Shown piece by piece: positions 7,802-15,331 of a DNA stretch of 64,000 nucleotides. A program made the translations under genes and the position numbers. Every line of letters starts with the position of its first letter. Within the stretch, counting starts at the first letter, position 1. The stretch is from Cryobacterium zongtaii (GTDB lineage: Bacteria; Actinomycetota; Actinomycetes; Actinomycetales; Microbacteriaceae): the NCBI RefSeq assembly GCF_002909375.1, contig NZ_PPXD01000026.1, positions 372,001 through 436,000 of the forward strand. The letters are read 5' to 3'. A model generated the notes under the pieces. The model made no database searches and had not been told where the DNA came from. It saw only the letters and a list, made by a program, of their open reading frames with translations.

Positions 7802-9274
7802 TTAGCGCACCCCGCCCATCAGCCGCAGGATCGGCCGGGCGAACAGCGCCAGGATAATCCCGAGCACAATGGCGATGCCACCGAGCACCCCGAAGTACAG
7901 GTGTTCGGGGGCCACCGCGTACCACTCGGCCAGCAGACCGGAAATGGCGGTGCCGAGGGCGACCGACAGGAAGAACAGCGCGACCATCTGGGTCTTGAAC
8001 AGTTCGGGCGCGAGCTTCGTGGAGACGGACAGCCCGACGGGTGAGAGCAGCAGTTCCGCGACGGTGAAGACCAGCAGGATGCCGACCATTGCCAGCAACG
8101 GGGTCGAGTTGGCCGCGCCCCCGGCGAACGGCAGGAAGAAGAGGAACCCCACGCCCATGATCGCTGTACCGAAGGCGAATTTGACCGGCGTGGACGGCTG
8201 CTTCGAGCCCCACTTGGTCCACAGCGCAGCGAACACACCCGACAGCACGATGATGAAGACCGGGTTGATCGACTGCACCCACGACACCGGCATCTCCCAG
8301 CCGAAGAACACGCGGTCTAGCCGCAGGTCCGAGTAGAGCGTCACGACGGTGAACTGCTGCTGGTAGAGCGACCAGAACGCCACACTCGCCACGAACAGCG
8401 GGATGAATGCGTACACGCGCTTCCGTTCCACCGTGGTGATGTTCCGGTTGGTGAGAATCACGACGAAGTACGACACGGATGCGACGATCGTCACGCCGAT
8501 GACGATGGTCACCAGGTTCGAGGCGGTGATGATCCCCATGAGCACCAGCACCACGATGAGCACGATGAACGCGGCCGCGATCATCGCGTACGGCAGGTAC
8601 TTGCTGCGCGGCAGCGGGTCGGGCACCTCGCGGGAGGAGTCGGGCAGGCGCTTGCGCCCGAACGAGTACTGGGTCAGACCGATCGCCATTCCCACGGCGG
8701 CCAGACCGAATCCGTAGTGGAAGCCGATGGTTGACTGCAGCAGTCCGGTGAGGATCGGGCCGAAGAACGCGCCCAGGTTGATGCCGAGGTAGAACAGGGA
8801 GAAACCAGCGTCGCGGCGGGGATCGTCCTTGCGGTACAGCGTGCCGACCACGGAGGTCGCGTTGGCCTTGAGACCACCGCTGCCAAGCGCGATCAGGATC
8901 AGGCCGACGATGACTCCGGCGACGCCCGGGATCAGGGCCAGAGCGATGTGCCCGACCATGATGACGACCGCACTGACGTAGAGCACCCGTTCGGAGCCGG
9001 CCAGCCGGTCGGCGATCCAGGCGCCCAGGATGGTGGAGAGGTAAACCGCTCCGCCGTACGCCCCGACGATGCCCGCGGCCGTGGCCTGCGGGATATCGAG
9101 GCCGCCCTCCGCCGCCGAGTAGTACAAATAGAGCAGCAGGATGCCCTGCATCCCGTAGAACGAGAAGCGTTCCCACATCTCGACACCGAAAATGCTGGCC
9201 AGCGCCCGAGGCTGACCAAAGAACCGATGGTCGTCCTGTGGGGTGCCTGCAGCTGACTCCGCAATGTTTGTCAT
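7802..9274 (-). CDS. peptide MFS transporter, POT/PTR family (proton-coupled)
   Basis: A 490-residue transporter with 12 or more membrane segments. The POT signature GVEMWERFSFYGM (near residue 30, containing the ExxER-type proton-coupling motif) is followed by LGINLGAFFGPILTGLL. Family members import di- and tripeptides with protons. The ATG at 9274 is chosen because the signature normally starts about 25-30 residues in; the frame is open to 9337. A TAGTAT box lies 10 bases before the ATG, so the 5' leader is probably very short. The gene is monocistronic and convergent with DUF1294. Confidence 0.9.
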   Translation of the reverse strand: MTNIAESAAGTPQDDHRFFGQPRALASIFGVEMWERFSFYGMQGILLLYLYYSAAEGGLDIPQATAAGIVGAYGGAVYLSTILGAWIADRLAGSERVLYVSAVVIMVGHIALALIPGVAGVIVGLILIALGSGGLKANATSVVGTLYRKDDPRRDAGFSLFYLGINLGAFFGPILTGLLQSTIGFHYGFGLAAVGMAIGLTQYSFGRKRLPDSSREVPDPLPRSKYLPYAMIAAAFIVLIVVLVLMGIITASNLVTIVIGVTIVASVSYFVVILTNRNITTVERKRVYAFIPLFVASVAFWSLYQQQFTVVTLYSDLRLDRVFFGWEMPVSWVQSINPVFIIVLSGVFAALWTKWGSKQPSTPVKFAFGTAIMGVGFLFFLPFAGGAANSTPLLAMVGILLVFTVAELLLSPVGLSVSTKLAPELFKTQMVALFFLSVALGTAISGLLAEWYAVAPEHLYFGVLGGIAIVLGIILALFARPILRLMGGVR

Positions 9275-9380
9275 TGTTCCGACGATACTACGGAGGCGGA
9301 ACTCCGAATACCGTGGGTCGGCTGACGCGGGCGGCATCGGCTATGGCGCTCCGCGGCATCCGTGGGGTCGAATTCGCGAG

Positions 9381-11543
9381 TCATCGGGCCTCGAACCACA
9401 CCTGGGTGAACCCGCCGGCGGCGATAAACACCGTGCCGCCGCGCTTGTCGCCCTTGCCGTTGTGCGCGTCGGGGATCGGCTGGCCGGCGGCGTCGAAGGC
9501 CTGCTGCACCAGCTGCTGCCCGCGCGGTACGTCGATGCGGCGCTTCGTGTCAGCGACGTCGGCGCTCACGAACAGCGTCGAGTCGCCGTCCGGCCCGGTC
9601 ACCGCGACCGTGGAGATCAGCGGCTGGATCAGCAGCGCGTCCAGCTGCGCCGCAGCATCCGTCGTGCCGACGACCTCGCTGGCCTTGCCCGGCAGGGTGT
9701 TGGCCAGTGGCAGCGGCAGTAGCTGGCCGGGCGCCTCGGTGACGCCTTGCTCGCCGGCGCCGCCGTTGGCTGTGCTGCCCAACAGCGGGGCCTTGCCCTT
9801 GCCCGGCCGCTTGCTGCCGACGGTCCACGTCGTCGTGCCAGCGGGCTCGACGACCTGGTTCACGATCGGGTGCACCCGGCGCGCCTGGTCGTCGGTCGGG
9901 ACGGTGATGCGCAGGGTGCCGCCCGCCGCCAGGTCCACGTAGGCGCCGCCGGACCAGTTGGCCTCACCGGTCCAGGCCGAGGCCGGGGTGGTCACGGTGC
10001 CGCCGGTGATCGTCCCGGACTCGGCCTCCACCACACTGAGCCCGTCGGTGGCCACCGTGGCGGTGATTCCCAGGGCCGCGGCCTTGAGGTCGGGGTTGGC
10101 GTCCAGGGTGAGCATCGAGAACAGCGCGTGGATGGTCGACTCGGCGCCGGAGTTGGGGTTCACCCCGCCGTCCGGCTCGATGCCGTCGATGGCGGTGCCC
10201 GTGGCCGGGTCGTACGCCGGCAGGCCACTGGGGTTCGCGCCGAAGTACCAGCCGGCGGTGATCGCGGCGAGGTTCAGCAGCCCGGGGGCATCGGCGGCCT
10301 CAGCGGTGGCCACCAGGCTCTGCAGCCGGGAATCGACGCCGTAGGCGATCTGCGCCTCGCCGGGGGTCGGCGACCAGGCGTTGTCAGGTCCGCCCGCGGC
10401 GAGCAGCTGCGGGGTGAACTGTGCGGTGTCCTGAACCGCGGCCGCGAGCAGGGTCGGGTTGTCGAGCACCCCGGATGCCGTCGCCACGGCCACCGGGGCC
10501 AGCCCGCCCCAGGCGTGCCACAGGCTGGGCGACTTCGTCCACGGCATGATCGCGCCGAACGGCCAGTCGCCGCTGGCGCCCTCATCCGTCGACATCGCCG
10601 CGATGCCCTCGCTCAGCTGGCTGAGCGCGGTTTCGGCCACGGCCACGGTGGGGCCGGCGGGCTCGGCCTGCAGGTAGGCGGCGAGGCCGAGCACGGCCTC
10701 GGCCGACGCATCCGCGCCGTCGGCGATCAGCCAGGCCGGCACCGGGTCGCCGTCGGCGACGTCGTAGCTGGGGTAGTCGCCGAGCGACCCGGCGTTGAGC
10801 GCGGCCAGGCTGAGGTTGAGCCGCTCCTCGAGGAACGCGGCGAACTCCGGGTCATCGTCGGCGAACGCGGCGTAGCCCTCGCCGAGCGCCCACACCGTGC
10901 GGGCCAGCCAGTAGGACTCGTCCGAGTCGCTCGGGTCGGGCAGCTCGACGGGCTTGGCGCTGGGGTTCAGGGTGCCGTCCACCTGCTGCCAGAGCACCAC
11001 GTTGCCGGCGTTGGGTCCCTCGGTGGTCTGCAAGTAGGTGAGCGAGCGCAGGGTCTGGAAGGCGTGGTCCCGGCTCGTCGTGTCGCCGGTCTGTTGCCAA
11101 TGCCGCAGGTACACCACGGCAGCACGGGACGTGTCGTCGGCGTTGAACGCGCCCTGGCTGTAGTAGCCGGTGGCCGGGTCGAGGACACCGCCGCCGATCG
11201 GGCTGTAACTGCCGTCGTCGTTCTTACCGGCATAGGTCCAGGGTGCCTCCACCACCGGGTCCTCCGCGGCCTGGTAGGTGGTGTGCCCGGCGATCACCGG
11301 CAGGGGCACCTCGGCGAGCAGGAAGTTGAGGTGGCTGAGGTTGGTGAGCGGGGCGGATGCTTCGGCGGCCGGGAGAGCCGCCGGGGTGCTTTTTGTGGTG
11401 GTGGCGGTGGCCGCCGACGCTGGCACGGCGGCCAGGGCGCCGGTGCCGACCAGGGCGACCGACAGGGTGGCGGCCAGGGCGAAACGGCCCGGCCGTGAGT
11501 GAGCGGATGAACAGGAGCTTGATCGAACATCGTTGTACGTCAT
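9381..11543 (-). CDS. secreted putative glycoside hydrolase
   Basis: A 720-residue exported protein. A signal peptide (about residues 19-44, ALAATLSVALVGTGALAAVPASAA) precedes a helical repeat region (about 70-500) with Trp/Tyr-rich turns such as GDWPFGAIMPWTKSPSLWHAWGG and GVNPNSGAESTIHALFSML, suggesting an (alpha/alpha) barrel like six-hairpin glycosidases. A beta-rich C-terminal half (about 500-720) resembles a carbohydrate-binding module (AGGTLRITVP). The exact GH family is not recognised. A LacI-type operator lies six bases upstream of the start codon, which supports a sugar-induced role. Confidence 0.7.
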   Translation of the reverse strand: MTYNDVRSSSCSSAHSRPGRFALAATLSVALVGTGALAAVPASAATATTTKSTPAALPAAEASAPLTNLSHLNFLLAEVPLPVIAGHTTYQAAEDPVVEAPWTYAGKNDDGSYSPIGGGVLDPATGYYSQGAFNADDTSRAAVVYLRHWQQTGDTTSRDHAFQTLRSLTYLQTTEGPNAGNVVLWQQVDGTLNPSAKPVELPDPSDSDESYWLARTVWALGEGYAAFADDDPEFAAFLEERLNLSLAALNAGSLGDYPSYDVADGDPVPAWLIADGADASAEAVLGLAAYLQAEPAGPTVAVAETALSQLSEGIAAMSTDEGASGDWPFGAIMPWTKSPSLWHAWGGLAPVAVATASGVLDNPTLLAAAVQDTAQFTPQLLAAGGPDNAWSPTPGEAQIAYGVDSRLQSLVATAEAADAPGLLNLAAITAGWYFGANPSGLPAYDPATGTAIDGIEPDGGVNPNSGAESTIHALFSMLTLDANPDLKAAALGITATVATDGLSVVEAESGTITGGTVTTPASAWTGEANWSGGAYVDLAAGGTLRITVPTDDQARRVHPIVNQVVEPAGTTTWTVGSKRPGKGKAPLLGSTANGGAGEQGVTEAPGQLLPLPLANTLPGKASEVVGTTDAAAQLDALLIQPLISTVAVTGPDGDSTLFVSADVADTKRRIDVPRGQQLVQQAFDAAGQPIPDAHNGKGDKRGGTVFIAAGGFTQVWFEAR

Positions 11544-11548
11544 TCGTC

Positions 11549-11566
11549 AACTAAACCGGTTAAGTT
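11549..11566. promoter_or_regulatory. LacI-family operator
   Basis: AACTAAACCGGTTAAGTT is an 18-base palindrome with one mismatched pair and a central CG, the form bound by many LacI-family repressors. It ends six bases before the start codon of the secreted glycosidase gene, where bound repressor would block initiation. No LacI gene is adjacent; the one at 60693 probably prefers a different core (TTTACATCGATGTAAA). Confidence 0.65.
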
Positions 11567-11705
11567 CCGCCGCGTCAAGAGTTATCCTCAGTTCTCTCCA
11601 CAGGTCCGTCCAGCCTTCACCTGCGAAAACCGCGGCGTTGTGCCCCCGCGCGCGGCGGACGAGACTGGCGCGTATCACTGGCATCGACCCGGAAAGAAGG
11701 CCGCC

Positions 11706-11912
11706 ATGACTGCCGTTCTCGTCATCATCGCCGCACTGATCGCCCTCGTCGGTTACGCCTTCGGCACCAAGGCCGGCCGGAGTCGATACGAGAAGGTTGA
11801 GCGTGGCGCCCGGAAAGTCTGGAACGGGCCGGAGGCCAAGAAGGGTCGCGCCCACCTGCAGAAGCTGGCCAAACACAACGCGAAGAAGATCGACAAGGCG
11901 CTGCACCACTAG
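11706..11912 (+). CDS. small membrane protein with basic tail
   Basis: A 68-residue protein: one N-terminal transmembrane helix (residues 3-20, AVLVIIAALIALVGYAFG), then KAGRSRYEKVERGARKVWNGPEAKKGRAHLQKLAKHNAKKIDKALHH (shown only as its key motifs: KAGRSRY, RKVWN, KLAKHNAKKI). It is a paralogue of the truncated protein at 1-162. AGAAGG lies 7 bases upstream of the ATG. No function is known; a membrane-tethered nucleic-acid- or lipid-binding tail is a guess from charge alone. Confidence 0.75.
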   Translation: MTAVLVIIAALIALVGYAFGTKAGRSRYEKVERGARKVWNGPEAKKGRAHLQKLAKHNAKKIDKALHH

Positions 11913-11952
11913 ACGCTCCCCAGGGGGCAGCTGCGGTCCCCAGCCGGAATGC

Positions 11953-11980
11953 ACAACGAGTGTTGCGCAATGATCGTTGT
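11953..11980. promoter_or_regulatory. operator candidate for ArsR-type regulator
   Basis: Perfect 7-base inverted arms ACAACGA (11953-11959) and TCGTTGT (11974-11980) flank 14 bases. They end just before a TATATC box and 19 bases before the ArsR ATG at 11999. Autoregulation through such a site is usual for ArsR-family repressors; the assignment is inference. Confidence 0.5.
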
Positions 11981-11998
11981 TCTTATATCGTCGGGGGC

Positions 11999-12586
11999 AT
12001 GACTCCCCGCGATACCCGCCGAACCACGCTCACGTCGGCCGCCTCGATGCGGGTGCTCGCGCATCCGACCCGCCTGCGTCTGCTGGGACTGCTGCGCGAA
12101 CTCGGACCGCAGACCGCGGCGCAGCTCGGCGACATCGTGGACGAAGCCCCCGGCACCATCAGTTACCACCTCGGCAAGCTGGCCTCCATCGCGTTGATCG
12201 AGCCCGCCGAGGCGCAGAGCAGCGACCAGCGCGAACACTGGTGGCAGGCCACCACCGCGCTCACCAGCTGGGAGCCCGCCGATCTGCTCGACGATCCCGA
12301 CCAGCTCGCCGCCTCGGCGAGCCTGCAGAAGTCGATCGCCCAGGCCTACGCCGCCCGGTACACCGACTACATCGACGCAACACCGAACCTCCCCCGCGAC
12401 TGGGTCGGCGCCGCCGCCAGCGGTGACCGCAGCCTGCGCCTGACCGTCGAGGAGCTCACCGCCATGCGCGCCGAACTCGAGGCGCTCGTGGACCGCTGGG
12501 TCGAGACCGGGGCCGCCCACGACCCCGCCGGCAGCGACGGCGCCGAACCCGTGGTGCTGGTTTACCAGGCCTACCGCCGCCCCTGA
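11999..12586 (+). CDS. ArsR-type winged-helix transcriptional regulator
   Basis: A 195-residue protein with a winged HTH (about residues 12-80: ASMRVLAHPTRLRLLGLLRE, GDIVDEAPGTISYHLGKL) and a helical C-terminal part, the layout of larger ArsR/HTH_20 regulators. No Cys-rich metal site is visible, so it probably senses something other than metals. It precedes the MFS gene by 11 bases on the same strand and likely controls that pair. The ATG at 11999 is preferred over upstream frame extension because the promoter-like TATATC and the operator lie just before it. Confidence 0.85.
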   Translation: MTPRDTRRTTLTSAASMRVLAHPTRLRLLGLLRELGPQTAAQLGDIVDEAPGTISYHLGKLASIALIEPAEAQSSDQREHWWQATTALTSWEPADLLDDPDQLAASASLQKSIAQAYAARYTDYIDATPNLPRDWVGAAASGDRSLRLTVEELTAMRAELEALVDRWVETGAAHDPAGSDGAEPVVLVYQAYRRP

Positions 12587-12597
12587 CCGGCCCACCG

Positions 12598-13887
12598 ATG
12601 ACCACACCCACCACGGAGGCGCGCCCCCGCGACCGCCGCGCCACCGGTTCCCTCACCGCGCTGCTCACCGCACACGCCATCTCCCAAACGGGCAACGTCG
12701 TGACCGCGTTCGCCATCCCCTTTTACGTGCTCGGCCTCGGCGGCTCCGGGGTCGAGGTGGGCGTCGCCGCGTTCTTCGCCACCGCCCCGGTCGTGATCGG
12801 CGGAGCGCTCGGAGGGGTCGCCGTCGACAGGGTCGGCCACCGCCGCGCGGCCATCGTCGCCGACCTGGTCAGCGGAGCGACCGTGCTGACCATCCCGGTG
12901 CTCGCCCTCACCGTCGGCCTGCCGTTCTGGGCACTCCTCTTATTGGTGTTCGCCGGCGGCCTGCTGGACACCCCCGGGCAGACCGCCCGGCGGGTGATGC
13001 TGCCGAGCCTCACCGCCCGGGCAGGAGTACGCCTCGAGCAGAGCGTCGGCCTGCTCGACGGCTCGGAACGCTTCGCGAGGCTGATCGGTGCCTCCATCGC
13101 CGGACTGCTCGTCGCGCTGGTGGGGCCGATGGCGGCCCTGTTCGTCAACGCCGCCACCTTCGCGGTCTCGGCGCTGCTCACCTGGGCGTTCGTGGCCGTT
13201 CTGCCCGCCGACTCCCTCAAGCCCACGGCCGTCGACCGCTCCGACGCTCCCCGAACCAGCTACTGGGCCGACCTCGCCGAGGGATTCCGGTTTGTCATCC
13301 ACGACCCGCTGATGCGGCTGATTGTGGGCCTGGTTCTCATCACGAACCTGTTCGACGCGGCCCGCGGTGCGACCCTGCTGCCCCTCTACGCGAACGATCG
13401 CCTGGGCGGCGCAGCCGTGCTGGGTCTGCTGGTGGCGGTCATGGGCGGATGCGCCCTGGTCGGCAACGTCGTCTTCGGTTTCGTCGCCCACCGCGTTCCT
13501 CGCCGGCTGACGTTTGCGGCGTGCTTCGCCCTGGCCGGCGGGCCCTCGAGCGCAGCCTTCGCCCTCGGCGCTCCACTGCCCGTGCTCGTCGCCATGACCG
13601 CGCTGTCCGGCCTGGCCGCCGGGGCGATCAACCCGATCCTGGGCACGGTGGAGCTCGAACGTGTTCCCCCGCACATGCGCGGCAGGGTGTTCGGCATGAT
13701 CAACGCCGGCGCCTGGGCGGGCGTGCCGTTCGGCGCCCTGGTCGGCGGTATCGCCGCCGACACCATCGGCCTCGCGGCATCCTTCGGCATCATCGCCGTC
13801 GCCTACACTCTCGTCACGCTGAGCCCGCTCACCGGTGGCGCCTGGCGCCAGATGGAGCGGCAGCCGGCGCCGACGACCGTCACCTGA
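12598..13887 (+). CDS. MFS transporter (drug/multiple substrate efflux type)
   Basis: A 429-residue MFS protein with about 12 membrane segments. It has the loop 2-3 motif GVAVDRVGHRRAAIVAD (about 80-96) and the long central cytoplasmic loop (about 200-225, PTAVDRSDAPRTSYWADLAEG) typical of the MFS_3/enterobactin exporter-like group. It starts 11 bases behind the ArsR-type regulator gene, so a regulated efflux pair is likely. The substrate is unknown. Confidence 0.88.
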   Translation: MTTPTTEARPRDRRATGSLTALLTAHAISQTGNVVTAFAIPFYVLGLGGSGVEVGVAAFFATAPVVIGGALGGVAVDRVGHRRAAIVADLVSGATVLTIPVLALTVGLPFWALLLLVFAGGLLDTPGQTARRVMLPSLTARAGVRLEQSVGLLDGSERFARLIGASIAGLLVALVGPMAALFVNAATFAVSALLTWAFVAVLPADSLKPTAVDRSDAPRTSYWADLAEGFRFVIHDPLMRLIVGLVLITNLFDAARGATLLPLYANDRLGGAAVLGLLVAVMGGCALVGNVVFGFVAHRVPRRLTFAACFALAGGPSSAAFALGAPLPVLVAMTALSGLAAGAINPILGTVELERVPPHMRGRVFGMINAGAWAGVPFGALVGGIAADTIGLAASFGIIAVAYTLVTLSPLTGGAWRQMERQPAPTTVT

Positions 13888-13918
13888 TCCACCGCGGCCG
13901 CCCTGAGGTCGCGCCAGC

Positions 13919-13976
13919 GCCGCTATGCGGGTGCAGCGCCGCTATGCGGGTGGCGCGCCACCCGCATACCGGCGCC
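13919..13976. repeat. dispersed palindromic element, copy 2 with extra half unit
   Basis: The core palindrome (13936-13976) is centred on GGCGCGCC with arms CGCTATGCGGGT and ACCCGCATACCGGCG. It is preceded at 13919-13935 by an additional direct copy of one arm (GCGCCGCTATGCGGGTG), so the half unit is tandemly duplicated. A conserved tail TTGCCCGCACAACG follows, shared with copy 3. The element lies 30 bases after the MFS stop. Apart from it, the 272 bases to 14159 hold no supported gene. Confidence 0.75.
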
Positions 13977-14147
13977 TTGCCCGCACAACGACATCGAGCC
14001 AGCCCAGGCCGTCCCCGAGCTAGCGCGTTGGCCCAACCGCGTCGTTGATCTGCATCGGCCCAGCCCACCTGACCCCCGGCACGATCGCCGCCGCGCTGGG
14101 GTTCGTGCCGACCGGACGTCCTCGACAGTCCCCCAGGTGGGCCATCC

Positions 14148-14153
14148 TAGGCT
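14148..14153 (+). promoter_or_regulatory. -10 element of leaderless promoter
   Basis: TAGGCT is followed by six bases and an ATG at 14160. This ATG opens a 14-codon reading frame that overlaps the start of the membrane protein at 14201. Confidence 0.45.
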
Positions 14154-14159
14154 GAGCCC

Positions 14160-14204
14160 ATGCAGAGTAACGCCGTCTTCGCGCCCCGGGACCAGAGCTG
14201 GTGA
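14160..14204 (+). CDS. possible 14-residue leader peptide
   Basis: ATG at 14160 opens MQSNAVFAPRDQSW and ends in TGA at 14202-14204, overlapping the GTG start (14201) of the next gene as GTGA. With a leaderless promoter at 14148 this would be the first translated codon of the transcript, and it would couple translation to the downstream membrane protein. It could equally be the true start of that gene separated by a frame change. Confidence 0.35.
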   Translation: MQSNAVFAPRDQSW

Positions 14205-14560
14205 TCGCCGACAGCCAGGCGACACGCAGCCGTCGACTATTCGTCACCGGGGTCGTCCTGATCGACCTGATCGCAGTCGCCATCGCCTTCTGGCCGGTGC
14301 TTGTTCTCGGCTTGGGGCTCCAAGCGATCGGCGACGCCAACGGCTGGTGGCTGGGCGATCCCAATTCGAACGATGGCGAAGAGGTCTTCGCCACCATCGT
14401 CGGAGCGGTCGGTCTGCTGATCGTGCTGGTGGCGGCGGCGGTTCCAGTGGCACTTCTCGCGCGGCGGCAGCGGCAACCGGTGTTCCGCTCAACCGCGCGC
14501 AACACGCTCTACCTTCTGGGCGTCTGCCTCGTGGTCGGCATCCTGCTCGTCATCTTCTGA
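14201..14560 (+). CDS. small membrane protein
   Basis: A 119-residue protein with about three membrane helices (residues 13-42 as one or two segments, 66-86 and 100-118) and an acidic loop (GDPNSNDGEE) between them. It starts with GTG inside the stop codon of the 14-codon leader frame. No family is recognised. Confidence 0.55.
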   Translation: MIADSQATRSRRLFVTGVVLIDLIAVAIAFWPVLVLGLGLQAIGDANGWWLGDPNSNDGEEVFATIVGAVGLLIVLVAAAVPVALLARRQRQPVFRSTARNTLYLLGVCLVVGILLVIF

Positions 14561-14614
14561 CGGGGGCCGCTGAGACTGAGGGACGAACGATTAAGAGGAG
14601 ATAGGTCGCAAAAT

Positions 14615-14639
14615 AGGATGCTGCGCCCGATTGCATCCT
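14615..14639 (+). terminator. possible hairpin terminator
   Basis: Perfect 7-base arms AGGATGC and GCATCCT enclose an 11-base loop, and a T-rich run (CCTTTTTT) follows about 17 bases later. It lies between the plus-strand membrane protein and the convergent SOUL gene, in unusually AT-rich sequence. Confidence 0.35.
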
Positions 14640-14679
14640 AATAAAGTCACTGTTTCCTTTTTTGGAGGTGCCGGCTGGC

Positions 14680-15255
14680 TCAGGATGCGTTGACGTTGAT
14701 CAGCACCTCGTTGCGCCGCAGGAACGCGGGCTTGAACGGTGGATCGTAGCGGGCGAATCGCGGCTGACCAACCGGGGTGAGCCCGGCAGCCGAGATGGCC
14801 TGCCGCAGTTCGTCGAGGTGCCGCGTGTAGCTGTCCTGGGTCCAGCGTCCGCGGTAACGGATGACGGCCACGAGTGCCTCAGGCACGGCACGCAGGTGCA
14901 CCTCGGGGTTGGTCGGGCGCGGGGCGCTGTCGATGGTGAGGCTGGCTGGCAGAACGAACGCCACCCGGTAGCCGCCGTCCGCGGCATCCTCGGCTGCGAC
15001 AGGCTGCTGCACCACCGGGGCGGTCATAGCAATCCGTGATCCGGCGGCATCCTGCACCACCGGCGCCGTCATCGCCACCTTGGTGCGGGAGACGTTCTCT
15101 CCGCTGATGTAGGCGAACAGAGAACGGAAGGCCCGGTTGCCGGCCTCGTCGAACGGCCCACCGACCACGATTTCGGCCAGCACATGGCCGGGATAGCGGC
15201 GCACCTCGAAGTCGTCGTAGCTCTGCACACTGTCGTACGGCTGCTTTTCGGTCAC
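14680..15255 (-). CDS. SOUL family heme-binding protein
   Basis: A 191-residue SOUL/HEBP domain protein: the opening YDDFEVRRYPGHVLAEIVV, FRSLFAYISGEN and the duplicated MTAPV motif (KVAMTAPVVQ, RIAMTAPVVQ) are hallmarks, and FVLPASLT appears later. Members bind heme or tetrapyrroles, with uncertain physiological roles. Translation starts at GTG 15255, six bases after a TAGCGT box, which indicates a leaderless message. It lies downstream of putP on the same strand but is separated from it by a strong hairpin. Confidence 0.85.
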   Translation of the reverse strand: MTEKQPYDSVQSYDDFEVRRYPGHVLAEIVVGGPFDEAGNRAFRSLFAYISGENVSRTKVAMTAPVVQDAAGSRIAMTAPVVQQPVAAEDAADGGYRVAFVLPASLTIDSAPRPTNPEVHLRAVPEALVAVIRYRGRWTQDSYTRHLDELRQAISAAGLTPVGQPRFARYDPPFKPAFLRRNEVLINVNAS

Positions 15256-15261
15256 ACGCCC

Positions 15262-15267
15262 ACGCTA
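15262..15267 (-). promoter_or_regulatory. -10 element of leaderless promoter (SOUL gene)
   Basis: On the minus strand TAGCGT is followed by GGGCGT and then the GTG start codon at 15255, matching the six- to seven-base spacing seen at other starts in this window. Confidence 0.4.
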
Positions 15268-15270
15268 CAA

Positions 15271-15311
15271 CGCACCCCGCCCGCGACCATGATCGGTCGG
15301 GGCGGGGTGCG
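15271..15311 (-). terminator. hairpin terminator of putP
   Basis: CGCACCCCGCCC-G-CGACC pairs with GGTCGGGGCGGGGTGCG across a 6-base loop, a 17-base stem with one bulge, just after the putP stop on the minus strand. There is no U-tract, as is common in high-GC actinobacteria. Confidence 0.6.
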
Positions 15312-15331
15312 AACGAAAGTAGTGCCGAGAA

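Noticed and set aside
9747-11498. Long plus-strand frame opposite the secreted glycosidase
   Set aside because: Composition is typical of an antisense shadow; the minus-strand gene has signal peptide, operator and domain structure.
14020-14142. Minus-strand reading beginning MAHLGDCRGRP
   Set aside because: It looks orderly but overlaps a leaderless promoter region, has no ribosome site and no recognised family.
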